11,919 nucleotides of DNA from Rectinema sp003452735 (GTDB lineage: Bacteria; Spirochaetota; Spirochaetia; Treponematales; Rectinemataceae), in the NCBI GenBank assembly GCA_035415815.1, contig DAOOGR010000053.1, positions 1 through 11,919 of the forward strand, in the 5' to 3' direction. Positions 7,437-11,919 of the stretch are shown in pieces. The notes below the pieces were generated by a model that was not told the DNA's origin, did not search any database, and saw only the letters and a program-made list of their open reading frames with translations. Made by a program: the position numbers and the translations under genes. Numbering within the stretch: position 1 is the stretch's first letter; each line of letters starts with the position of its first letter.

Positions 7437-7464
7437 TAGTATCGAATTGCTTTGAAAAAATTGA

Positions 7465-7491
7465 CCGGCTCGAAGTCGGCTCCTTGTTTTT
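7465..7491 (+). terminator. Weak intrinsic terminator candidate after the exonuclease gene
   Basis: CCGGCT (7465-7470), loop CGA and AGTCGG (7474-7479) form a 6-bp stem containing one G-U pair. CTCCTTGTTTTT follows. The T run is not immediately adjacent to the stem, so termination may be poor and the rhomboid gene may still receive read-through. Confidence 0.35.
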
Positions 7492-7512
7492 GGTTCATCT
7501 GGAGGATTTGGC

Positions 7513-8067
7513 ATGCGTGTTCGCTATAATGCGCCGGTTACTCTTACATTTACATTGTGTGCGGCTATCGTGCTCATACTAAGTCAGACTATTATGCCTG
7601 CAATAATCCCTAATCTATTTTCAACACCGACGCCCTTTAGAACCAATGTATTCATGGATTATGTCAAACTCTTCACTCATGTGCTTGGGCATGCAAACAT
7701 TCAGCACTTTATTAGCAACTTCACGATGATCCTGCTTCTGGGACCTATTCTTGAGAGCACATACGGTTCGGGTTTTTTGCTCATAAGCATACTCATCACG
7801 GCGCTTGTCACAGGGCTTTCGAATGCCTTTCTTTTCCCGAATGTAGTGCTTCTTGGCGCTTCTGGTGTGGTTTTCATGATGATCATGCTTTCGTCTATAA
7901 CGAATTTCTCAAAAGGAGAAGTGCCGCTTACCTTTATTCTTATCATGATTATATATTTAGGTGGACAGATCTGGGATGCTCTTACAAAGCAGGACAATAT
8001 CTCCCAGTTTTCTCATATTATAGGAGGCCTTGTCGGTAGCTTCCTTGGTTTCTATCATAAAAAATGA
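7513..8067 (+). CDS. Rhomboid-family intramembrane serine protease
   Basis: The 184-residue protein is almost entirely hydrophobic, with about six membrane segments (near residues 8-32, 66-82, 85-105, 110-130, 137-155 and 165-181). It carries the rhomboid catalytic set: HxxxN (H65, N69) in the second helix, GASG (115-118) with nucleophile S117, and SHIIGGLVG with catalytic H168, which may pair with S117 as in GlpG. Rhomboids cleave transmembrane substrates within the lipid bilayer; no substrate is apparent from the neighbours. The protein is a minimal six-helix form with no N-terminal cytosolic domain. GGAGG (7501-7505) precedes ATG 7513. The glycine C-acetyltransferase gene follows after 30 bp, so the two are probably co-transcribed, although the pairing has no obvious functional logic. 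Confidence 0.92.
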   Translation: MRVRYNAPVTLTFTLCAAIVLILSQTIMPAIIPNLFSTPTPFRTNVFMDYVKLFTHVLGHANIQHFISNFTMILLLGPILESTYGSGFLLISILITALVTGLSNAFLFPNVVLLGASGVVFMMIMLSSITNFSKGEVPLTFILIMIIYLGGQIWDALTKQDNISQFSHIIGGLVGSFLGFYHKK

Positions 8068-8097
8068 ACGTAAGAGGACAAAATTCGAGGTGTCATT

Positions 8098-9327
8098 ATG
8101 TATGGAAGAATAAGAGATGAACTCGAGAAGGATCTCAAAGGGCTTCGCACCGAAGGTACCTACAAAGATGAGCGCATCATAGTTACTCCGCAGGGAGCAA
8201 CTATTCGCGTTTCAGATGGTGCAGAAGTGCTTAATTTTTGCGCGAATAATTATCTAGGTCTTGCTAATGATCCAAGCATCCGAAAGGCTGCCGTGAGAGC
8301 TATGGAGGAATTTGGCTATGGCCTATCTTCGGTTCGTTTCATATGTGGAACGCAAGCGCAACACAAGGAGCTCGAGCGACGAATAGCAGATTTTCTTGGA
8401 ATGGAAGATGCTATTCTTTTTTCGTCTTGCTTCGATGCGAATGGAGCCGTATTCGAGCCCCTTCTCGATGAAGAATCGGCGATCATAACCGATAGCTTGA
8501 ATCATGCCTCGATAATCGATGGAGTACGTCTATGTAAGGCAAAGCGTTGGATATACAAGCATGCAGATATGAGAGATATCGAAGAAATTGATCCTGAGAC
8601 TGGCAAGCCACTAAAAGGACTCGAACGCTGTCTTAAGGAAGCTCAAGGTAGCCACAGGATAATGATCGCAACCGATGGTGTATTTTCCATGGATGGCGAC
8701 ATTGCCAATCTGAACGCAATTTGCGATTTAGCAGAAAAATATGGTGCGCTTGTGATGGTCGACGATTCGCATGCAACTGGTTTCATGGGGACAGCTGGAC
8801 GAGGCACCTGGGAACACTGTGGAGTCGGGGGTAGGGTAGATATCATAACTACGACCTTTGGGAAAGCTCTCGGAGGAGCCTCGGGTGGTGTCATCGCTTC
8901 CTGTAAAGAAATCGTCGAGTATATGCGACAGAAAGGGCGACCATATCTTTTTTCGAACACCCTTGCACCAGCCATTGTAGGTGGGACTCTGCAAGCACTC
9001 GAGCTTATCACTCGCTCTTCCGAGCTTAGAGACAGGCTCGACTCGAACACTAAGCTCTTTCGCAGCCTTATGACAAAAGCGGGGTTCGATATAAGAGAGG
9101 GCGAACATCCAATCTGCCCTGTAATGCTATACGACGAAAAACTTGCTCATAGAATGGCCGATGAACTTCTTTCCGAAGGCATTTATGTGATAGGCTTTTC
9201 CTTTCCCGTTGTGCCTAAAGGCAAAGCGCGAATCCGCGTTCAGATATCAGCGGCTCATACTCAAGAGCAGATAATTGAGGCAGTTGAGGCATTCAAGAAA
9301 GTGGGGAAGAAGCTTAGAGTGATCTAA
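8098..9327 (+). CDS. kbl: Glycine C-acetyltransferase (2-amino-3-ketobutyrate CoA ligase)
   Basis: The 409-residue PLP enzyme of the alpha-oxoamine synthase family should convert 2-amino-3-oxobutyrate plus CoA to glycine plus acetyl-CoA, the second step of threonine breakdown. Key sites: NFCANNYLGL (46-55), SVRFICGTQ (78-86), the D222-x2-H225 pair in VDDSHATGF, PLP lysine K256 in TTFGKALGGASGG and the RPYLFSNTLAPA segment typical of KBL rather than of AONS or SPT. The H225-K256 spacing is the same as in E. coli KBL (H213-K244). Against E. coli from memory, about a dozen extra residues appear at 162-175 (IDPETGKPLKGLER), accounting for most of the length difference. A GAGGTG Shine-Dalgarno precedes ATG 8098. 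The usual partner, threonine dehydrogenase, is not next to it; AONS or SPT activity is less likely. Confidence 0.93.
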   Translation: MYGRIRDELEKDLKGLRTEGTYKDERIIVTPQGATIRVSDGAEVLNFCANNYLGLANDPSIRKAAVRAMEEFGYGLSSVRFICGTQAQHKELERRIADFLGMEDAILFSSCFDANGAVFEPLLDEESAIITDSLNHASIIDGVRLCKAKRWIYKHADMRDIEEIDPETGKPLKGLERCLKEAQGSHRIMIATDGVFSMDGDIANLNAICDLAEKYGALVMVDDSHATGFMGTAGRGTWEHCGVGGRVDIITTTFGKALGGASGGVIASCKEIVEYMRQKGRPYLFSNTLAPAIVGGTLQALELITRSSELRDRLDSNTKLFRSLMTKAGFDIREGEHPICPVMLYDEKLAHRMADELLSEGIYVIGFSFPVVPKGKARIRVQISAAHTQEQIIEAVEAFKKVGKKLRVI

Positions 9328-9363
9328 ATCGGATGAATGATTTTCTCTATCTTGAAACTTCGT

Positions 9364-9392
9364 TTGACAAGATTCCTTGTTGGTTAGATACT
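9364..9392 (+). promoter_or_regulatory. Sigma-70-like promoter of the FmdB gene
   Basis: TTGACA (9364-9369, a perfect -35) is separated by 17 bp from GATACT (9387-9392, four of six matches to the -10). Predicted initiation is near 9399, giving a leader of about 65 nt to ATG 9465. This is the best conventional promoter in the window and occupies the otherwise empty 137-bp gap after kbl. Confidence 0.6.
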
Positions 9393-9464
9393 CTTTACCT
9401 TTATGCCAATTATTGATATTTTTACTGAAAATTAAATCGATTTTTTCTCTTAGAGGTAAGAACT

Positions 9465-9770
9465 ATGCCTACATATGAATATGAGTGCAGGAAATGCGGT
9501 TATACATTCGAAGCATTTCAATCTATCAATGATGATCCTCTTAAAACCTGCCCTCTGTGCGGAGGGGCAGTAAAAAGGTTAATCTTTGGGGGCAGCGGCA
9601 TAATATTCAAGGGTCCGGGTTTTTATATTACCGACTCGAAGAAAAGCCAATCCGCAGCTACAGGCTCTGAGAAATCCTCATCGTCTTCCGTAAATTCCAG
9701 TCATTCTGAAAGCTCCAAAGAAGGAACCAAAGAGACCCCAAAGACGGATCCATCCGAGAAAGCGAGCTAG
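9465..9770 (+). CDS. FmdB family zinc-ribbon protein
   Basis: The 101-residue protein begins MPTYEYECRKCGYTFE and continues with CPLCG, the CxxC...CxxC zinc ribbon of the FmdB/CxxC_CXXC_SSSS family (Cys at 8, 11, 29 and 32). The conserved KRLIFGGSGIIFKGPGFYITD block follows at about 38-58. The rest (about 59-101) is Ser/Lys/Glu/Thr-rich and likely unstructured, as is common in this family. The function is only suggested, as a regulatory or nucleic-acid-binding zinc ribbon. It starts at ATG 9465 with an AGAGGT Shine-Dalgarno and has its own TTGACA-N17-GATACT promoter. It is probably monocistronic: it converges on the E2-like gene, with a hairpin at 9787-9811 shortly after its stop. Confidence 0.93.
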   Translation: MPTYEYECRKCGYTFEAFQSINDDPLKTCPLCGGAVKRLIFGGSGIIFKGPGFYITDSKKSQSAATGSEKSSSSSVNSSHSESSKEGTKETPKTDPSEKAS

Positions 9771-9786
9771 AGAGAATGCAATAAAT

Positions 9787-9818
9787 GCCTTGGCTGAGCC
9801 TAAGCTAAGGCTTTCCTT
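9787..9818. terminator. Bidirectional terminator between convergent genes
   Basis: GCCTTGGCT (9787-9795) and AGCTAAGGC (9803-9811) form a 9-bp stem with one G-U pair and a 7-nt loop. On the plus strand TTTCCTT follows; on the minus strand ATTTATT follows. The right arm and the loop cover the last codons and the stop of the minus-strand E2-like gene, so one hairpin can serve both convergent genes. Confidence 0.65.
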
Positions 9819-10669
9819 AGATCTTCAAGAGATAAATCCAACAACTCAGGCCTAGAAATCAAGCGATAGAATGTCGATGCAGCTTGGGAAAAAATAAAGC
9901 CATCTGCAATACGCTCATCGAGCGTTATTTTTATATCTATATAGCGCTGTCTGGTTCGCGTTCCTCCATGCCATAGCTCTTTAGAAAAAGCCTTGCCTAT
10001 TGCTACAAATATGCTTGCGGTTCCCCACTCATAGAGGTGATGGAAAGGAGCATCGAGACCAAGCGAGCCCAAGTTTGCAAAATAGATGCTTGTATAGAGA
10101 GGATCCATCCGCAGAAGACTCCAGGGTGCAAGATTGATGCTATCAAGAAGTCTGTAAATTGTCATCAGCACTGCTTTGCCACCTGGGATCTTATGAAAAA
10201 TGCCTGCGAAGCGTTCACCTTCGCCTTCTCCATGGATACGAGCTTCGAGAATTGCATCGCTCATCCTTGCATTAATGCTCGAGAATGAATCCTCCGGTTC
10301 TAGATAAATCTTGGCATTTACTTCAGGGGCATCGATAGTGAATTCTTGCTTGACAATATAAGAAAAGCATATGTGCTTTCGCTGATAGAGCGCTCGTCTA
10401 TGGATAAAGCGATTTAGCTGTGGGTAGAGAGAGATTGTCCTTAATGCTACCGTCATAATGAGTCCAAAAAGTGTAAAGCGATCTTGGTCTTTCTTTGATG
10501 TCTGGCTTGTATTTATTGTCTTAAGGTAGGCAAGAGCATTTTCGATGTTTATTTCCTTTTCATAATAGACGGCAGACTCATTACGGCCACGCATCATGTA
10601 TGGCATTAAAGCATTGAGAGCATGTTGGCCAGTAATACGTATTCCATCACAGCGGTCTCGGAATAACAT
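9800..10669 (-). CDS. 2-oxoacid dehydrogenase E2-like acyltransferase domain protein (catalytic His replaced)
   Basis: The 289-residue protein resembles the catalytic (CAT-like) domain of dihydrolipoamide acyltransferases but has no lipoyl or subunit-binding domain. Recognisable parts are an N-terminal RxxxDGIRI segment, SIYFANLGSLGLDAPFHHLY (194-213), which parallels the SNLGxxG block of E2 domains, and GTASIFVAIGK (216-226). The C-terminal DERIADG (251-257) corresponds to the E2 active-site DHRxxDG. Glu252 replaces the catalytic His while D256-G257 are kept. It may therefore be a divergent acyltransferase or a non-catalytic homologue; substrate unknown. No E1 or E3 genes are adjacent. There is no Shine-Dalgarno before ATG 10669; a TTTACT-N17-TATATT promoter predicts a leader of about 3 nt. 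It lies 101 bp downstream of the racemase gene on the same strand. Confidence 0.75.
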   Translation of the reverse strand: MLFRDRCDGIRITGQHALNALMPYMMRGRNESAVYYEKEINIENALAYLKTINTSQTSKKDQDRFTLFGLIMTVALRTISLYPQLNRFIHRRALYQRKHICFSYIVKQEFTIDAPEVNAKIYLEPEDSFSSINARMSDAILEARIHGEGEGERFAGIFHKIPGGKAVLMTIYRLLDSINLAPWSLLRMDPLYTSIYFANLGSLGLDAPFHHLYEWGTASIFVAIGKAFSKELWHGGTRTRQRYIDIKITLDERIADGFIFSQAASTFYRLISRPELLDLSLEDLRKALA

Positions 10670-10678
10670 TGTGACTCA

Positions 10679-10707
10679 AATATAGGAGAAAAAAAGGCTT
10701 AAGTAAA
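10679..10707 (-). promoter_or_regulatory. Promoter of the E2-like gene, near-leaderless
   Basis: On the minus strand TTTACT (10707-10702) and TATATT (10684-10679) are separated by 17 bp. The -10 ends 9 nt before ATG 10669, predicting a leader of about 3 nt. No Shine-Dalgarno lies between them. Confidence 0.5.
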
Positions 10708-10724
10708 CTGGAGTAGGGGTCCAG
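10701..10724 (-). terminator. Weak terminator of the racemase gene, overlapping a -35 box
   Basis: Read on the minus strand, CTGGA (10724-10720) and TCCAG (10712-10708) form a 5-bp stem with a 7-nt loop, followed by TTTACTT (10707-10701). The stem is short. Its T-rich tail is also the proposed -35 of the next gene. Confidence 0.35.
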
Positions 10725-10770
10725 ATCGCTTTCTATCGTACTGATAAAATGCTGTCTAATATGATTATCG

Positions 10771-11481
10771 TCAAAAGAGTCCTTTACGGGCGGTGGCAAT
10801 CAGTGCACGCGCTAGATAGTACATGGGATCTATGAATGGTATTTCGATGTCTTTTTGAGAAAGAACAAGGGGCACTTCTGTGCAACCCGCTACAATGGCT
10901 TCGGCTCCTTGGTTCTGAAGAATATGGGCTGCCTCTAGTAAAAGATGCTTTGGTTCATTGCCGAGATTACCTGCTTTTATGCCTTTCGAACCATAGATCG
11001 CCTCCACAACCAGGGATCGGTGTAAAGCTTCATCAGGCCATATTATGTCCTTATCAGGGAAAGCTGTTTCGAAAAGCATTGCTTGACGCGTGCCCATCGT
11101 GGCAAGGATGCCAAGATTCCTAATAGGAGGAGAGAATTCCTTAAGGGCTATGCTGGTCTCTTCAAAGGCAGAAAGAATATGCAAAGTGCAATTATGGCGG
11201 ATCCGATCTAGAAGGGCATGGGCCGTCATACAGGGCATGCCGGCTATATCAGCGCCAGCCGCAAGCAACCTTCTAGCTGAGCTAAGCATAGCTGGTAGAG
11301 GATTTGTACCACCTTCAAGAAGAAATTTCGTCCTATCTGGGATAGAAGGATCCGAATCCACGATGATATGAAGATGGTCTTGATCGGAAGTTGCACTATC
11401 GAGCCTAACCAGCATCGAAAAGAAAGCTGCGGTTGCTTCTGGCCCCATTCCACCCAAAATACCAATGGTTCCATTTTTCAT
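10771..11481 (-). CDS. Aspartate/glutamate racemase family protein
   Basis: The 236-residue protein belongs to the cofactor-independent Asp/Glu racemase superfamily, which uses two cysteines for proton abstraction and return. It opens with GILGGMGPEATAAFF (7-21), typical of aspartate racemases, and has C84 in MPCMTAH and C200 in GCTEVPL. Both catalytic cysteines are therefore present. In most relatives the first motif reads PCNTAH; here Met85 replaces the substrate-contacting Asn, so the substrate preference may differ from plain L-Asp/D-Asp. Length is normal (about 230-240). ATG 11481 lacks a Shine-Dalgarno; TTTACA-N17-TACCAT predicts initiation 2-3 nt upstream. It is divergent from a dicarboxylate/amino acid symporter, which fits a role in acidic amino acid metabolism. 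Activity is inferred. Confidence 0.88.
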   Translation of the reverse strand: MKNGTIGILGGMGPEATAAFFSMLVRLDSATSDQDHLHIIVDSDPSIPDRTKFLLEGGTNPLPAMLSSARRLLAAGADIAGMPCMTAHALLDRIRHNCTLHILSAFEETSIALKEFSPPIRNLGILATMGTRQAMLFETAFPDKDIIWPDEALHRSLVVEAIYGSKGIKAGNLGNEPKHLLLEAAHILQNQGAEAIVAGCTEVPLVLSQKDIEIPFIDPMYYLARALIATARKGLF

Positions 11482-11490
11482 GGCGTTATA

Positions 11491-11519
11491 ATGGTACCCA
11501 AGATACCCAACTATGTAAA
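11491..11519 (-). promoter_or_regulatory. Promoter of the racemase gene, near-leaderless
   Basis: On the minus strand TTTACA (11519-11514) and TACCAT (11496-11491) are 17 bp apart. The -10 ends 9 nt before ATG 11481, so the leader would be about 2-3 nt. The -10 matches at only four of six positions. Confidence 0.4.
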
Positions 11520-11555
11520 TAAGGGGAGTTTCCTCTCGTGATATTATTTTTCCTC

Positions 11556-11584
11556 TTGCGGTCTTGCAGATTCGGATTCATAAT
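11556..11584 (+). promoter_or_regulatory. Promoter candidate for the symporter gene
   Basis: TTGCGG (11556-11561) and CATAAT (11579-11584, five of six matches) are separated by 17 bp. Initiation near 11591 gives a leader of about 34 nt containing AAGGAGG. The -35 is weak. Confidence 0.4.
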
Positions 11585-11624
11585 CATAGAGCCTTATAGA
11601 GATTTGTAAAGCAAGGAGGTCTGC

Positions 11625-11919
11625 ATGGCTGAACAAAAAAAGAAGGGCGCCTTGGATTGGTACTTTAAGTCCAATCTACTGACGCGAATACTGATCGGCC
11701 TAGTGTTGGGTGCTATTGTCGGCATCATTCTGGGGTTCTTTCCTTCCTCAGTGAAACCATATGTCGACAATACTAAATTCTTTGGAGACCTGTTCATCAG
11801 GCTACTCAAGATGATTATCATGCCTGTTATTCTGTTTTCGCTTATTGCAGGAGCAGCGAGCATAGCACCATCTAAGCTCGGAAGAGTAGGCGTGAAAATC
11901 ATGGTCTATTATCTTCTCA
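11625..11919 (+). CDS. Dicarboxylate/amino acid:cation symporter (DAACS family), N-terminal part
   Basis: The gene starts at ATG 11625 behind a strong AAGGAGG Shine-Dalgarno (11613-11619) and runs off the right edge after 98 residues. The translation begins MAEQKKKGALDWYFKSNLLT. It has a first membrane segment, RILIGLVLGAIVGIILGFF (about 21-39), then the diagnostic FIRLLKMIIMPVILFSLIAG block (about 58-77), which matches the GltP/DctA/GltPh family signature at the start of the second and third helices. These proteins import glutamate, aspartate or C4-dicarboxylates with Na+ or H+ across the inner membrane. The substrate-binding HP1/HP2 and NMDGT regions are outside the window, so the substrate is open. 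The divergent racemase-family gene makes an acidic amino acid plausible. Confidence 0.88.
   Translation, partial: MAEQKKKGALDWYFKSNLLTRILIGLVLGAIVGIILGFFPSSVKPYVDNTKFFGDLFIRLLKMIIMPVILFSLIAGAASIAPSKLGRVGVKIMVYYLL

Noticed and set aside
8643..9108. Minus-strand frames of 126-135 codons within kbl.
   Set aside because: They are antisense to the PLP-binding region, whose conserved codons explain the absence of stops; the Pro/Ser-rich products look like shadow translations.
1..11919. Possible mobile element, phage remnant, CRISPR array or tRNA in the window.
   Set aside because: No transposase, integrase, direct-repeat array, target duplication or cloverleaf was seen on reading; genes are housekeeping-like with tight, ordinary spacing.

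Overview
The window is ordinary-looking bacterial chromosome: twelve genes, ten complete and one cut at each edge, packed at high density with no gap over 150 bases. I see no rRNA, tRNA, CRISPR array, insertion sequence or long repeat. Base composition is moderate (close to 45-50% GC by eye) and fairly even. The gene mix is a ferredoxin-dependent 2-oxoacid oxidoreductase, a lone monofunctional glycosyltransferase, a JAMM-DinG helicase fusion, an ExoA-type nuclease, KBL and a stand-alone E2-like protein. It suggests an anaerobic or fermentative bacterium. My best guess is Spirochaetota (Treponema/Rectinema-like), by gene content only and with modest confidence.

Layout. (1) Bases 1-689, plus strand: the 3' end of the TPP-binding beta subunit and the complete gamma subunit of a 2-oxoacid:ferredoxin oxidoreductase. 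(2) 707-1708, plus strand: a membrane-anchored GT51 peptidoglycan glycosyltransferase with a long Ser/Thr/Glu/Pro-rich tail. (3) 6095-1718, minus strand: a tight three-gene operon of JAMM-DinG-type Fe-S helicase (8-nt gap), type I mannose-6-phosphate isomerase (ATGA overlap) and YaiI/DUF188 protein. (4) 6239-9327, plus strand: an unrecognised 100-residue protein, AP endonuclease/exonuclease III, a rhomboid protease and glycine C-acetyltransferase. The first is divergent from the helicase across a 143-bp double promoter region. (5) 9465-9770, plus strand: an FmdB-type zinc-ribbon protein with a good sigma-70-like promoter. It converges on (6) 10669-9800, minus strand, a 2-oxoacid dehydrogenase E2-like acyltransferase domain whose catalytic His is replaced by Glu; a shared hairpin lies between them. 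(7) 11481-10771, minus strand: an Asp/Glu racemase-family protein, divergent from the 5' end of a dicarboxylate/amino acid:cation symporter at 11625 that runs off the window.

Two points stand out. The helicase carries an intact N-terminal JAMM metalloprotease motif fused to an XPD/DinG-type Fe-S helicase. And genes sort into two classes of translation start: operon-internal and some other genes have clear Shine-Dalgarno sequences, while five genes have a -10-like hexamer placed so close to the start codon, without any Shine-Dalgarno, that their mRNAs would be leaderless or nearly so. I did not find a convincing new multi-gene system; these two points and several active-site substitutions are the best leads.
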